DNA of 33,096 nucleotides from Lachnospiraceae bacterium (lineage in GTDB: Bacteria; Bacillota; Clostridia; Lachnospirales; Lachnospiraceae). The position numbers and the translations under genes were made by a program. This document shows positions 22,802-32,310 of this stretch, in pieces (the first letter of the stretch is position 1; every line of letters starts with the position of its first letter). The notes under the pieces are model-generated. The model did no database searches, had not been told where the DNA came from, and was given only the letters and a program-made list of their open reading frames with translations. Where the stretch lies: positions 1 to 33,096 of the forward strand of contig JAIKXM010000042.1 of the NCBI GenBank assembly GCA_024684085.1. Reading direction: 5' to 3'.

Positions 22802-23064
22802 AATTGGAAAAAGTGACATTTTGTCCGGATAAGGATGAGCCGGTAGAGTTCTATGTGCTTGAGCAGACAAGGATCTCCGGTGTTAATTATATATTGGTAA
22901 CAGATTTTGAAGAGGGAGACGGAGAAGCTCTTATCCTCAAGGATATGTCCGGTGACGAGGATGCTGAGGCAGTATATGCCATAGTAGACGATGAGACGGA
23001 GCTTGAAGCTGTTTCCGGAGTCTTCGAGGATCTGTTGGAGGATGTTAAATTTGTACAAGAATAA
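22798..23064 (+). CDS. DUF1292 family protein (YrzB-like)
   Basis: 88 aa, acidic, small beta-rich family. It includes [19 protein letters not shown] near the N-terminus, then [14 protein letters not shown]. Function unknown in general; it is nearly always found beside ruvX and ireB. Its start overlaps the ruvX stop by 4 nt, and its 3' end overlaps the RNase J start. Confidence 0.88.
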   Translation: MKLEKVTFCPDKDEPVEFYVLEQTRISGVNYILVTDFEEGDGEALILKDMSGDEDAEAVYAIVDDETELEAVSGVFEDLLEDVKFVQE

Positions 23065-24715
23065 GAAGAGTTCCAAACTTAAGATCATTCCACTTGGAGG
23101 ACTTGAGGAGATAGGAATGAATATCACTGCCTTCGAATATGAAGACAGTATCGTAGTGGTGGATTGCGGATTGAGCTTCCCTGATGATGACATGCTGGGA
23201 ATAGATCTTGTAATTCCCGATGTAACATATCTGGTCAACAACGCCGAGAAGGTCAAGGCCTTTGTTATAACACACGGACATGAAGATCATATCGGAGCAT
23301 TGCCGTATGTACTTCGTCAGATCAATGTGCCCGTTTATTCAACAAGACTGACTAACGGTATCATAGAGCATAAGCTTGAGGAGCACGACCTTTTGCATGA
23401 TGTTGAGAGGCATGTTGTGTCCTTTGGAGATACCGTTACTCTGGGACATTTCAAGGTTGAATTTATCAAGACCAATCATAGTATAGTGGATGCGGCAGCT
23501 CTTGCCATATATACGCCTGTGGGAACCGTTGTTCATACAGGCGACTTTAAGGTTGATTATACTCCGGTATACGGTGATGCGATCGACCTTCAGAGATTTG
23601 CGGAGATCGGTCACAGTGGAGTACTTGCCCTTATGTGTGACAGTACCAATGCGGAGCGTAAGGGATTCACCCAGTCGGAGAAGACTGTAGGCAAGAGTCT
23701 TGATGCGATGTTTGCCGATCATGTTAATACCCGTATAATCATTGCTACCTTTGCTTCCAATGTGGACAGGGTTCAGCAGATAATCGATTCTGCATACAAG
23801 TATGGGCGTAAGGTTGTGGTAGAAGGCCGAAGCATGGTCAATATCATCGATACGGCTCAGCAGTTGGGATGTATCAGTATTCCCGAGAATACACTTATAC
23901 CCATTGACAATATCAAGGATTATCCCGAAGAGAAGACTGTCATAATCACTACAGGCTCACAGGGAGAGAGTATGGCCGCCTTAAGCCGTATGGCAAGCGG
24001 TAATCATAAGAAGGTGTCGATCGGATCCGGAGATACCGTTATCTTTTCATCCAATCCCATTCCGGGTAATGAGAAGGCGGTTACGAAGGTGATCAATGAA
24101 CTTCTTGCAAAAGGAGCCGAAGTTATCTTTCAGGATGCCCATGTATCGGGACATGCCTGTCAGGAAGAGATCAAACTTATATATACGCTGGTTCGTCCGA
24201 AATATGCAATTCCGGTTCATGGTGAGTATAAGCACCTTAAGGCACAGGCCAGGCTTGCTTCTGAACTCGGTATAGCGGATGAGAATATATTCCTGCTTAC
24301 ATCCGGCTCCATTCTTGAGCTTGATGCCGAATCAGCAAAGGTTAACGGCAAGGTTCAGACAGGAGATGTCCTTGTTGACGGACTTGGTGTGGGTGATGTC
24401 GGCAATGTGGTGTTGAGAGACAGACAGATGCTGTCCAATAACGGTATCATGATAGCGGTGTTCGCTATGGACGGTGCGGGACAGCTTGTATCGGGACCTG
24501 AGATAATCACCCGTGGTTTTATATATGTCAGAGAATCCGATGCCCTTATGAATGAGATGACAGAGCTTGCTTATGAGACTGTTAACGATCTTGTGACTCT
24601 GGGTATTACTGACTGGTCTAAGATAAAGAGCAAGGTTAAGCAGGCGCTGGGCGAATACGTATGGAATAAGACTAACAGGAAGCCTGTGATCCTGCCGGTG
24701 ATCCTGGAGGTATAG
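23051..24715 (+). CDS. rnj: Ribonuclease J
   Basis: About 554 aa. Metallo-beta-lactamase core with THGHEDHIGALPYV (H75, H77, D79, H80). HTGDFKVDYTPV and CDSTNAERKGFT are RNase J hallmarks. The beta-CASP domain carries TGSQGESMAALSRMA, and the later PVHGEYKHL holds another metal-site His. It is a dual 5' exonuclease/endonuclease of mRNA and rRNA. TTG 23051 is preferred because GGAGG lies nine bases upstream, inside the DUF1292 gene; ATG 23042 overlaps that site. The overlap with DUF1292 is about 14 nt. A second paralogue (J2) elsewhere cannot be judged. Confidence 0.93.
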   Translation: MYKNKKSSKLKIIPLGGLEEIGMNITAFEYEDSIVVVDCGLSFPDDDMLGIDLVIPDVTYLVNNAEKVKAFVITHGHEDHIGALPYVLRQINVPVYSTRLTNGIIEHKLEEHDLLHDVERHVVSFGDTVTLGHFKVEFIKTNHSIVDAAALAIYTPVGTVVHTGDFKVDYTPVYGDAIDLQRFAEIGHSGVLALMCDSTNAERKGFTQSEKTVGKSLDAMFADHVNTRIIIATFASNVDRVQQIIDSAYKYGRKVVVEGRSMVNIIDTAQQLGCISIPENTLIPIDNIKDYPEEKTVIITTGSQGESMAALSRMASGNHKKVSIGSGDTVIFSSNPIPGNEKAVTKVINELLAKGAEVIFQDAHVSGHACQEEIKLIYTLVRPKYAIPVHGEYKHLKAQARLASELGIADENIFLLTSGSILELDAESAKVNGKVQTGDVLVDGLGVGDVGNVVLRDRQMLSNNGIMIAVFAMDGAGQLVSGPEIITRGFIYVRESDALMNEMTELAYETVNDLVTLGITDWSKIKSKVKQALGEYVWNKTNRKPVILPVILEV

Positions 24716-24719
24716 TACA

Positions 24720-25205
24720 ATGGACACTAAAGAGATAATTGAATCTGTCTTCTCGGCTGCTCTTAAGATAGTATTGCTTGTTGTGGCTGTAATGTTCATA
24801 TACAAGTATGCTGTTATGGCCTATGACTATGGGTACCGCGTTTTTACAGAGGAACCCGTAGGTTCAGGTGAAGGAAGAGTAGTCAATGTGACGATAACAC
24901 CCGAGATGGATGTGAAGGCCATTGCCGAAGAACTTGAAGAACTGGGACTTATAAGAGATGCGCTCTTGTTCCGTATTCAGGAAAAAGTATCCGAGAATTC
25001 AGGTAATATCGTGCCGGGCGTATATGAGCTCAATACCAACATGACGGCCGAAGAGATGATCGCCGTTATGAGTAATGCCGAGATAACTACAGAGACGGAA
25101 GAGCAGATGGTATCGACTGTAGATACGGAGTCGGAATCCGATACCGATTCTTATGAGGAGACCGAAGGAGCTGCGGAAGAAGCAGAGGACGTGGAGGCAG
25201 AATGA
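24720..25205 (+). CDS. Short MltG/YceG-like membrane protein without catalytic domain
   Basis: 161 aa. One membrane helix (~13-33) is followed by a segment typical of the N-terminal part of MltG: NVTITPEMDVKAIAEELEE, then GLIRDALLFRI and GVYELNTNMTAEEMIAVMS (~100-118). Full MltG (~340-390 aa) continues into the transglycosylase core; here it is replaced by a Thr/Ser/Glu/Asp-rich tail. It is thus probably a binding or regulatory relative rather than a peptidoglycan lyase. Its last codons overlap the trmR start. Confidence 0.78.
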   Translation: MDTKEIIESVFSAALKIVLLVVAVMFIYKYAVMAYDYGYRVFTEEPVGSGEGRVVNVTITPEMDVKAIAEELEELGLIRDALLFRIQEKVSENSGNIVPGVYELNTNMTAEEMIAVMSNAEITTETEEQMVSTVDTESESDTDSYEETEGAAEEAEDVEAE

Positions 25206-25840
25206 TTCTTGATGAGAGACTGACAACATTTATCAATTCTCTTGAGTCCGATCGTCCCGATTATCTGAATGAGCTGGAACAGTATGCGCTTAGCACGGAT
25301 GTACCGATTATCCGCAAAGATATGCAGAGTTTTATGCGTTATATGATGGTGGCTCATAATCCGACTAATATTCTGGAGGTGGGCACTGCGATAGGATTCT
25401 CGGCACTTCTGATGAGTGAATATGCTCCGGATGCTCATATAACCACAATAGAGAACTATGATAAGAGAATCCCTGTAGCAAGGGATAATTTTTTGAGATT
25501 TGGCAAAAGTGACCGCATTCAGTTGATCGAAGGAGATGCTGCCGAAGTTCTCCCAAAGCTGACGGACACTTTTGATTTTATTTTTATGGATGCCGCCAAG
25601 GGGCAGTATATCAATTATCTTCCCGATATATTGAGGTTACTTCCTGCGGGAGGGATACTTGTCAGTGATAATGTGTTACAGGATGGCGATATAATAGAGT
25701 CTAAGTATGCCGTATGCAGAAGGGACAGGACCATTCATACGCGAATGAGAGATTATCTGTTTGAGATCAAGCATATGGATGAGCTGACGACAGTTGTCCT
25801 GCCTGTGGGCGATGGATGTGCCGTGAGCGTTAGGCGTTGA
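25202..25840 (+). CDS. trmR: tRNA 5-hydroxyuridine methyltransferase-like O-methyltransferase
   Basis: 212 aa. Class I SAM methyltransferase of the Methyltransf_3 type: ILEVGTAIGFSALLM (~57-71), FDFIFMDAAKGQYINYLP and GGILVSDNVLQDG. TrmR methylates 5-hydroxyuridine at tRNA position 34 to 5-methoxyuridine. The call over a generic catechol-type methyltransferase rests on the directly following U32 gene (TrhP-like), which makes the hydroxyuridine. The start overlaps the previous stop (AATGATT). Confidence 0.88.
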   Translation: MILDERLTTFINSLESDRPDYLNELEQYALSTDVPIIRKDMQSFMRYMMVAHNPTNILEVGTAIGFSALLMSEYAPDAHITTIENYDKRIPVARDNFLRFGKSDRIQLIEGDAAEVLPKLTDTFDFIFMDAAKGQYINYLPDILRLLPAGGILVSDNVLQDGDIIESKYAVCRRDRTIHTRMRDYLFEIKHMDELTTVVLPVGDGCAVSVRR

Positions 25841-25863
25841 TAGCCTGAGGAGATTGAGATCAG

Positions 25864-27105
25864 ATGAGAGATATCGAATTGTTGATACCGGCCAATAATC
25901 TTGAGGTTCTCAAGGTTGCCGTTCATTTCGGCGCTGATGCCGTATATATAGGCGGTGAGGCGTTCGGGTTAAGAGCCAAGGCCAAGAACTTCACCAAAGA
26001 AGAGATGAGAGAGGGCATAGAATATGCCCATGAGCATAATGTTAAGGTCTATGTTACCGCCAATATACTTGCTCATAATTATGATCTGGAAGCTGCAAGA
26101 GAGTATTTCCGAGAGCTTAATGAGATAAGGCCGGATGCGCTCATAATCGCCGATCCGGGTATGTTCACCATAGCCATGGAAGAATGTCCTGATATAGATA
26201 AGCATATCTCTACGCAGGCCAATAATACCAATTACATGACTTACCGATTCTGGTATGATCAGGGGGCTTCAAGAGTCGTATCGGCCAGAGAGCTTTCGCT
26301 TAAAGAGATCAAAGAGATCAGAGCTTCTATTCCTGATGATCTTGAGATAGAGACCTTTGTTCACGGAGCAATGTGCATCTCATATTCCGGAAGATGTCTT
26401 CTGAGTAATTATTTCACGGGAAGAGATGCCAACAGGGGGGCATGTACACATCCTTGCAGATGGAAGTACGCCGTTGTTGAGGAGCAGCGCCCGGGCGAGT
26501 ATCTGCCGGTGTATGAGAACGACCGAGGGACATATATTTTTAACAGTAAAGATCTGTGTATGATCGAGCATATACCGGATATCGTTGACGCCGGTATCGA
26601 CAGCCTGAAGATAGAGGGCCGAATGAAGACAGCTCTGTATGTGGCGACGGTTGCAAGGACTTACAGAATGGCGATCGATCATTATCTGAAGGATCCCGCA
26701 ATCTACGAGGCTCATATGGACTGGTACAAGGCGGAGATCAGTAAGTGTACATACAGGCAGTTCACAACCGGATTCTTCTATGGCAAGCCCACCGAAGAGA
26801 CTCAGATATATGACAGCAATACCTATATCAATGAGTATACTTATCTGGGAATTGTTTATGATATCGATGAGAGGGGCTATGCTCACATTGAGCAGCGCAA
26901 CAAATTCTCTGTTGGGGACAGCATAGAGATAATGAAGCCGGACGGCAGTAATGTGGAGACTATTGTTAGAGCCATATATGATGAGGAGGGCAATTCCATG
27001 GAGAGTGCGCCTCATCCCAAGCAGCAGTTGTATATTGATCTGTCGGTTTGCCCTGAGCCTTACAATCTGCTCAGAGTGGAACGGAAAGAAGATACAGAGG
27101 AGTAA
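25864..27105 (+). CDS. trhP: U32 family protein, prephenate-dependent tRNA uridine(34) hydroxylase type
   Basis: 413 aa. It begins [20 protein letters not shown], with [20 protein letters not shown] typical of U32. [17 protein letters not shown] and [14 protein letters not shown] supply four cysteines (C171, C178, C194, C198) for an Fe-S cluster. [19 protein letters not shown] is also conserved. TrhP-type proteins hydroxylate U34 of tRNA using prephenate. Adjacent to trmR, so the two probably make mo5U together. Older annotations call it a peptidase or collagenase-like protease. Confidence 0.9.
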   Translation: MRDIELLIPANNLEVLKVAVHFGADAVYIGGEAFGLRAKAKNFTKEEMREGIEYAHEHNVKVYVTANILAHNYDLEAAREYFRELNEIRPDALIIADPGMFTIAMEECPDIDKHISTQANNTNYMTYRFWYDQGASRVVSARELSLKEIKEIRASIPDDLEIETFVHGAMCISYSGRCLLSNYFTGRDANRGACTHPCRWKYAVVEEQRPGEYLPVYENDRGTYIFNSKDLCMIEHIPDIVDAGIDSLKIEGRMKTALYVATVARTYRMAIDHYLKDPAIYEAHMDWYKAEISKCTYRQFTTGFFYGKPTEETQIYDSNTYINEYTYLGIVYDIDERGYAHIEQRNKFSVGDSIEIMKPDGSNVETIVRAIYDEEGNSMESAPHPKQQLYIDLSVCPEPYNLLRVERKEDTEE

Positions 27106-27109
27106 AAAA

Positions 27110-29221
27110 ATGACCGAGATTATGAATGTTGAAGAGATCTTTGGCGAGAACGTCTTTTCCAAAGGAGTGATGCGTCAGAGATTGCCTAAAGAGGTATTTG
27201 AAGAGGTTGAAGCCGTAATGGAACACGGCGGTGAGTTGTCTAAGGAGACTGCCAATATCGTCGCCGACCTCATGAAGGATTGGGCGATCGAGAAGGGCGC
27301 AACTCATTATACACACTGGTTCCAGCCGTTGACAGGTATAACTGCCGAGAAGCATGATTCATTCGTGACACATCCCAATGCGGACGGCAAGATGCTGATG
27401 GAGTTCTCGGGCAAGGAGCTTATCAAGGGTGAGCCCGATGCGTCATCTTTCCCTTCGGGTGGACTGCGCGCTACCTTCGAGGCAAGGGGATATACAGCAT
27501 GGGATATCACTTCACCGGCCTTCATTAAGGAGACTGCTACAGGACCTATCCTCTGCATCCCTACGGCATTCTGCTCTTATAAGGGAGAAGCTCTTGATAA
27601 AAAAACACCGCTTCTGCGTTCTCTGGAAGCCTTAAGCGAGCAGGCGATCAGGATCGTTCGTCTTTTTGGTAATACAGAGGCAACCAAGGTTATCGCTTCC
27701 GTAGGTGCGGAGCAGGAATACTTCATAGTAGATAATGATAAAGCGCTTCAGCGTGAAGATATAATATTCTCCGGACGTACATTGTTCGGTGCACGCGCAC
27801 CCAAGGGTCAGGAGATGGATGATCACTATTTTGGTGTCATCAGGGAGAGGATCGGCTCTTTCATGCGTGATGTCAATACCGAGTTATGGAAGCTTGGCGT
27901 AACAGCCAAGACTCAGCATAATGAGGCGGCTCCCGCACAGCATGAGCTTGCTCCCGTATATGAGTCGGCCAATATCGCTGTTGATCACAATCAGCTTGTT
28001 ATGGAGACTCTGAAAAGAGTGGCAGGCAATCATGGGTTAAGATGTCTTCTTCATGAGAAGCCTTTTGCAGGAGTTAACGGTTCAGGTAAGCACAATAACT
28101 GGTCGATAACAACTGACAACGGTGTCAATCTTCTTGAACCCGGTGTGAGTCCTAATGAGAACATTCAGTTCCTTCTGGTACTTGCATGTATCATTAAGGC
28201 GGTTGATACTCATGCCGATCTTCTCAGACAGAGTGCATCCAATGTAGGCAATGACCACAGACTTGGTGGATATGAGGCTCCGCCTGCTATCATATCCGTA
28301 TTCCTCGGAGAGCAGTTGGAGGACGTTGTTAAGCAGCTGGTAGAGACAGGACAGGCTGCCAACCTTATCGAAGGCGGAACTTTGCAGACAGGTGTTTCTA
28401 CTCTGCCTGATTTTGAGAAGGATGCGACAGACAGAAACCGTACTTCACCATTTGCCTTCACAGGTAATAAGTTCGAGTTCCGTATGGTAGGTTCGGGTGA
28501 TTCCATCGGAAGCCCCAATACCATTCTTAATGCCATTGTTGCAGAGAGTTTCTGTGAGGCGGCTGACAGACTGGAGAATGCTGAGGACTTCCCTCTTGCC
28601 GTACATGATCTCATTAAGGAATATCTTACCAGACATCAGCGTGTAATATTCAACGGCGACGGTTATTCCAAGGAATGGATCGAGGTTGCAAGGAAAAGAG
28701 GCCTTCCCAACATTCCTTCAATGGTCGAGGCGGTATCGGCTCTGACCACTCCCAAGGCTATTAAGCTCTTTGAAAAGTTCAATATATTTACCGAGTCGGA
28801 ACTTGAGTCCCGTTCGGAGATCCTCTACGAGACATATGCCAAGACTATCAATATAGAGGCGAACACAATGATCGATATGGCTAATAAGCAGATTATCCCG
28901 GCAGTGATCGGATTCGCCGGATCTCTTGCCGGTACAGAGAGCAATCTTAAGGCAGTCGGTGCGGATGTATCGGTAGTGGATGAGAGACTTAAGAAGGTTA
29001 CGGACAGACTTGCTTCAATGCAGAAGTGTTGTACGGCACTTAAGGAAGAGGTTGATAAGGCTGTGGCAATGAGCAGGGGCAGAGATCAGGCATTCTATTA
29101 TATGCAGCATGTAATGCCTGCGATGGAAGCACTCCGTACTCCCGCAGATGAGTTGGAAGGTATCGTAGATAAGTGCTACTGGCCGTTCCCGACATATGCG
29201 GATCTGTTGTTTGAGGTTTAA
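27110..29221 (+). CDS. glnN: Glutamine synthetase type III
   Basis: 703 aa from ATG 27110; AGAGGAG lies upstream, and the longer frame into the U32 gene is rejected. It is about 700 aa as expected for GSIII, far longer than GSI (~470). Motifs include [17 protein letters not shown] (~65-81), [38 protein letters not shown] and [12 protein letters not shown]. It makes glutamine from glutamate, ammonia and ATP in the cytosol as a dodecamer. It starts 4 nt after trhP and may be read from the same transcript; no separate promoter is obvious. Confidence 0.97.
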   Translation: MTEIMNVEEIFGENVFSKGVMRQRLPKEVFEEVEAVMEHGGELSKETANIVADLMKDWAIEKGATHYTHWFQPLTGITAEKHDSFVTHPNADGKMLMEFSGKELIKGEPDASSFPSGGLRATFEARGYTAWDITSPAFIKETATGPILCIPTAFCSYKGEALDKKTPLLRSLEALSEQAIRIVRLFGNTEATKVIASVGAEQEYFIVDNDKALQREDIIFSGRTLFGARAPKGQEMDDHYFGVIRERIGSFMRDVNTELWKLGVTAKTQHNEAAPAQHELAPVYESANIAVDHNQLVMETLKRVAGNHGLRCLLHEKPFAGVNGSGKHNNWSITTDNGVNLLEPGVSPNENIQFLLVLACIIKAVDTHADLLRQSASNVGNDHRLGGYEAPPAIISVFLGEQLEDVVKQLVETGQAANLIEGGTLQTGVSTLPDFEKDATDRNRTSPFAFTGNKFEFRMVGSGDSIGSPNTILNAIVAESFCEAADRLENAEDFPLAVHDLIKEYLTRHQRVIFNGDGYSKEWIEVARKRGLPNIPSMVEAVSALTTPKAIKLFEKFNIFTESELESRSEILYETYAKTINIEANTMIDMANKQIIPAVIGFAGSLAGTESNLKAVGADVSVVDERLKKVTDRLASMQKCCTALKEEVDKAVAMSRGRDQAFYYMQHVMPAMEALRTPADELEGIVDKCYWPFPTYADLLFEV

Positions 29222-29325
29222 GTCCTGTGCATCCTGATTTTTTACTGTTGCAGGCACGGTAAAGCAGTATGAGAATAGGGCTGACATCTTTTTCGGCGTT
29301 CTATTATTCTTTTTGGAAAAAACAC

Positions 29326-29354
29326 TTGCATTTTGAATAAAAGTATTGTAATAT
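29326..29354 (+). promoter_or_regulatory. Promoter of tRNA-Gln
   Basis: TTGCAT (29326-29331), a 17-bp spacer and TAATAT (29349-29354), with an A-rich stretch just upstream of the -35. It lies about 29 nt before the tRNA. Confidence 0.7.
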
Positions 29355-29382
29355 ACATCTTGTGCTTACGGCACAAGATAAT

Positions 29383-29455
29383 AGCGCTATCGCCAAATGG
29401 TAAGGCAACGGACTCTGACTCCGTCATTTTCTAGGTTCGAATCCTAGTAGCGCTG
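29383..29455 (+). tRNA. tRNA-Gln (anticodon CTG)
   Basis: The acceptor stem AGCGCTA pairs with TAGCGCT, the T-arm is CTAGGTTCGAATCCTAG, and the anticodon loop CTCTGAC gives CTG, which reads CAG. The discriminator is G at 29455. The 3' end is a possible chromosomal attachment site for the island that follows. Confidence 0.95.
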
Positions 29456-29460
29456 CTCAG

Positions 29461-29496
29461 AAAACCCTAGAAAACAAGCGTTTTCCGGGGTTTTTA
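29461..29496 (+). terminator. Terminator of tRNA-Gln
   Basis: AAAACCC...GAAAAC pairs with GTTTTC...GGGTTTT around AAGC, followed by T's. Confidence 0.8.
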
Positions 29497-29762
29497 TAAT
29501 TCTATATCAGCAGTTATAATTCTCATTTATTACCTAAAAATATGTCTTTTTTACCTATCATAGTCAAAGGCACAGTCAAAGGTTATATATTCAACTATCA
29601 TAGTTACTAACTTTAATGACCTGCTGAACCTTTCCGTCAGCAGATACCACTTTTTTATCAAACCTGATTTTACTTAAACAAACACCGTTTAGTGCAACGG
29701 AATATAGTAATAGCTCGAAAACGATAACAATCGAGATTTACAAATCTGGTCCTAACGGGTAT
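29497..29762. other. AT-rich stretch before the peptidase gene
   Basis: The peptidase frame stays open upstream to about 29628, with protein-like residues (for example TITIEIYKSGPNGY just before the GTG), but has no ATG, GTG or TTG. So the peptidase may be 5'-truncated. A minus-strand frame without a start (29591-29732) also reads protein-like. No clear promoter is visible. Confidence 0.4.
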
Positions 29763-30488
29763 GTGACCACCAAGAAACTAACTGTAGGTAAAGATCAGTA
29801 CTCACTTCTCATCAAATGGCTTACACGAGACTTTCCCTCTCCAGATTACCGAATGGGTGCAATGGGGTGCGGTGTTGTTGCCATGACAGATATTGAACTC
29901 TATTTAACTCAACAGCATACTGGTTATGCTGCTCCGCTTCAAGGTATAAAATATAATAAATCCAATGGAGAAATCGCTAAGGATGGTTATATGAGATACG
30001 CTGAGTATAACAGAGATTATTTGTACTATTTAGGGGACAATTCACTTAACTATTTTACTGGCGTTCTTCCTTCAAGTATGGAAATCGGGATCGAATTATA
30101 TTTGGAATCGAATAATCATCCATATAAAAATGCTACATGGGCACCATATTGTGGAGGAAAGAGTGATGCAAAAATAGAAGTGGCAAAAATAATAGAGACT
30201 ATGATATCTAGGAATTTACCGGTGGCATTTGCGTACTTTACCTTTAGCGAGCAGAATCTGCTTGAGTTGTATTCAAATTGTAGTGACGCAAGACAAGAAG
30301 AATCCAGTGATGAGGACGTTAAATCGCATTATATGACAATTGTTGGTTATTCAAAATATTTGAGAGATGATGGCATTAATTACGAATATGTTTTAAAGGT
30401 TGTTTCTTGGGGGAAGATTTATTATATAAACTATGATGAATATGCTGATAATTTAAGTTATTTCTCGAATGTTCTGGAGGTTAAATAG
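29763..30488 (+). CDS. Papain/C39-like predicted cysteine peptidase, accessory
   Basis: 241 aa from GTG 29763. GAMGCGVVAMTDIELYL places a candidate nucleophile at Cys36 followed by a helix, as in C39-type folds. SHYMTIVGYSKY supplies a candidate His189, and VVSWGKIYYINYDEY (S215-W216-G217) resembles the papain SWG box, but with Val where papain has the catalytic Asn. This fold assignment is from motif order only. The start is doubtful: the frame continues upstream without a start codon and the ribosome binding site is poor. No signal peptide is seen in this version. The lipoprotein gene follows immediately, its ribosome binding site lying inside the last codons (CTGGAGG). Confidence 0.6.
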   Translation: MTTKKLTVGKDQYSLLIKWLTRDFPSPDYRMGAMGCGVVAMTDIELYLTQQHTGYAAPLQGIKYNKSNGEIAKDGYMRYAEYNRDYLYYLGDNSLNYFTGVLPSSMEIGIELYLESNNHPYKNATWAPYCGGKSDAKIEVAKIIETMISRNLPVAFAYFTFSEQNLLELYSNCSDARQEESSDEDVKSHYMTIVGYSKYLRDDGINYEYVLKVVSWGKIYYINYDEYADNLSYFSNVLEVK

Positions 30489-31052
30489 ATGAGGAGGAGT
30501 TTTGGTGTCTTTTTTGTCATATCGGTAATATTATTGTACGGATGCGGAAGATACCAAGAATACAATTTGAAACCAGATGATGAATTGTCTCGCACTATAT
30601 ATTCGGTCCTTGGTGAAGACTTTTATTACCTTGGAAAAGAAGTTAGTAAATCTGGTGAAATATCGTACAAATATCAAATTATGAGATTGGAACCAGAGGC
30701 GGTTAAGGATTTGGTTTGTGTTGTTAACGAGTATATATACAATAAGAAATCAGATCCAATCCAGATAATTGTATATACAGAAGTACCGGGTGGGCGCGGT
30801 CAAATGTTTCAGATAAAAAACCATTCAAATGATGCAAATGTATTGGATTATTCGAGAGGAATGTATTGGTTATATATTCGAGAAATGGATATATCAATTA
30901 GTAATGAGGCCCGCCAGCCTTTTATTTATACGCAAATTGAGGGCATAGAGGAGTTGTATATTGATAAGACAGTGCAAGAGAAAGCAGAGGCCGAAGGCAT
31001 TGATTGGTATTCTTGTTGGCCCACTTTAAAAAAAATGACTGTTATAGAGTAA
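30489..31052 (+). CDS. Predicted lipoprotein, novel family, copy 2 (divergent)
   Basis: 187 aa. Signal peptide with lipobox LLYGC (Cys at ~19). The mature part begins YNLKPDDELSRTIY and has DFYYLGKEVSKSG, YTEVPGG, YTQIEGIEELYI and EGIDWYSCWPTLKKMTVIE. It aligns end to end with copies 1 and 3, but the central region has drifted more. Its start directly follows the intact peptidase stop, with CTGGAGG eight bases upstream, so translation is likely coupled. Function unknown. Confidence 0.85.
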   Translation: MRRSFGVFFVISVILLYGCGRYQEYNLKPDDELSRTIYSVLGEDFYYLGKEVSKSGEISYKYQIMRLEPEAVKDLVCVVNEYIYNKKSDPIQIIVYTEVPGGRGQMFQIKNHSNDANVLDYSRGMYWLYIREMDISISNEARQPFIYTQIEGIEELYIDKTVQEKAEAEGIDWYSCWPTLKKMTVIE

Positions 31053-31457
31053 CATATAATTTTGCGCTTTTGAAATATAATGTCGGGGGATCCCATCCAA
31101 TTGCTGATAAAGTTTTCTGTCAGACCCTCGTCGTAAGTAAGATGTTTCCAATGAGTATTTATCATTTTCAAGGTGTGTGGCTAAGGCTTTTGAAACCTCG
31201 CGCGGCATCTGTAGATGTAACGGAACTTCAGTCTTTCCCTGGATTATTGAGATATATTCACTGTCAAAATCAATCTCTGATAGTTTTAGCCTCGCGATAT
31301 TACCGGAACGCATCCCCGTTCTAGTGGCCGGACGTACGATAGTCAGATTTCGCTTTCCAGATTCGGCGCCTGTGTTAATTGATCCCTCCATCCTGCTGAT
31401 TTCCTCCGATGCATACGCCGTGGGGACAGGAGTTGTTCTCTTATAACGAGGAACTGA
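31040..31457 (-). pseudogene. Tyrosine recombinase (phage-type integrase) remnant
   Basis: On the minus strand the frame reads SVPRYKRTTPVPTAYASEEI, then SGKRNLTIVRPATRTGMRSG, NIARLKLSEIDFDSEYISI and IQGKTEVPLHLQMPREV. This matches the first part of the integrase catalytic domain, with the RTGMRSGNI box carrying the first catalytic Arg. There is no start codon, a stop lies just upstream in frame, and the C-terminal His-x2-Arg and Tyr boxes are absent. It lies between the second lipoprotein gene and the stub of the second peptidase copy. Confidence 0.7.
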
Positions 31458-31464
31458 TTATTAA

Positions 31465-31566
31465 ACCATTCTAAAAGTTTTTAGTTGGGGAGAAGTCTAT
31501 TATATTGATTATGATGAATATGCTGAAAAACTAAGTTATGTATCAAATATCTTGGAGATCAAATGA
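31465..31566 (+). pseudogene. 3' stub of a second C39-like peptidase gene
   Basis: From about codon ILKVFSWG the frame reads VFSWGEVYYIDYDEYAEKL then SYVSNILEIK and TGA. It aligns with the last 32 residues of the intact peptidase (LKVVSWGKIYYINYDEYADN...). Everything upstream is missing; the sequence changes abruptly at about 31465 into the integrase remnant. The stop overlaps the ATG of lipoprotein copy 3. Confidence 0.85.
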
Positions 31567-32129
31567 TGAGAAAAGTAATTTGGGTAATTCTTCTTATTTT
31601 TGCCATAATGTTTGTGAGTAGTTGCGGAAGGGCAAGAAAATACAATTTGAAACCGGATGATGATTTTTCATACTCTGTGTATGAAAGGGTTAGCAATGAA
31701 TTTCACTATCATGGAAAAAAGGAGACAGAGTTATATGGAACCTGTTACGAATATCAGATAATAAACAAAAATGCTGAATCGATATCAAACTTTATAAGTG
31801 TAATCAGCAGTTGTATGGAGAATGTAAATTCAAAAGTTTCTGTGTATGTTTATTCGGATATTCCGGGAGGACTCGAATGTGTCTTTAGCCTTAAAAATTA
31901 TGCGCAAGAAGGTGAGAAAAAAGGTGACCTTATTGCGGGCTGCTTCTTGTTTGTTAGTGATCCAGGAGTTGTTTCGGATGGTATTTATTATGACCCTGTC
32001 ACCTACTCGGGCATAGAGGGAATTACCATGATTTCTATTCCGAGTAAGATGGATGAAAAGGCTAAGAATGTGGGCATTGATTGGTATGCAAATTCACCAG
32101 ACTTGGAACAGGTTATCGTCAGAGAATAG
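31563..32129 (+). CDS. Predicted lipoprotein, novel family, copy 3
   Basis: 188 aa from ATG 31563 (or the next ATG, 31566). Lipobox FVSSC (Cys at ~21). Mature blocks are YNLKPDDDFSYSVY, GTCYEYQIINKNAESIS, CMENVNSKVSVYVYSDIPGG, YDPVTYSGIEGIT and DWYANSPDLEQVIV. It is very close to copy 1 at 11506-12072 although 20 kb apart, and more distant from its neighbour copy 2. The ribosome binding site TTGGAG lies in the peptidase stub. Confidence 0.87.
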   Translation: MMRKVIWVILLIFAIMFVSSCGRARKYNLKPDDDFSYSVYERVSNEFHYHGKKETELYGTCYEYQIINKNAESISNFISVISSCMENVNSKVSVYVYSDIPGGLECVFSLKNYAQEGEKKGDLIAGCFLFVSDPGVVSDGIYYDPVTYSGIEGITMISIPSKMDEKAKNVGIDWYANSPDLEQVIVRE

Positions 32130-32145
32130 ATGAGGTGTTTGACAT

Positions 32146-32310
32146 CTATAGAGAAGGGAATGTCCATTCCCGATTGTGATAGGAATCCATAATGGCTTTT
32201 CGTACTTCATCGGAAGAGGCTACTTCTAATTCTGATTGTGTCTGCGTGTATTTTTTGTGCCATTTTTCCAGACCTCGCGAGCTCTCTGTGCCCCGAATAT
32301 TGATCCCCAT
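32146..32310 (-). pseudogene. Doubtful minus-strand gene remnant (54 codons, possible frameshift)
   Basis: From ATG 32310 the frame reads MGINIRGTESSRGLEKWHKK, then YTQTQSELEVASSDEVRKAI, and ends at 32146. A second frame just upstream reads RVGDKAVQDKKWGSIFGAQR. Together they look like one coding region broken by a frameshift. A minus-strand TATAAT with TG extension lies at about 32372. No family recognised. Confidence 0.28.

Noticed and set aside
29591..29732. Protein-like minus-strand frame (ends KVQQVIKVSNYDS) after tRNA-Gln
   Set aside because: No start codon, bounded by stops, no recognisable family, and the opposite strand also reads open there as a possible peptidase N-terminus.
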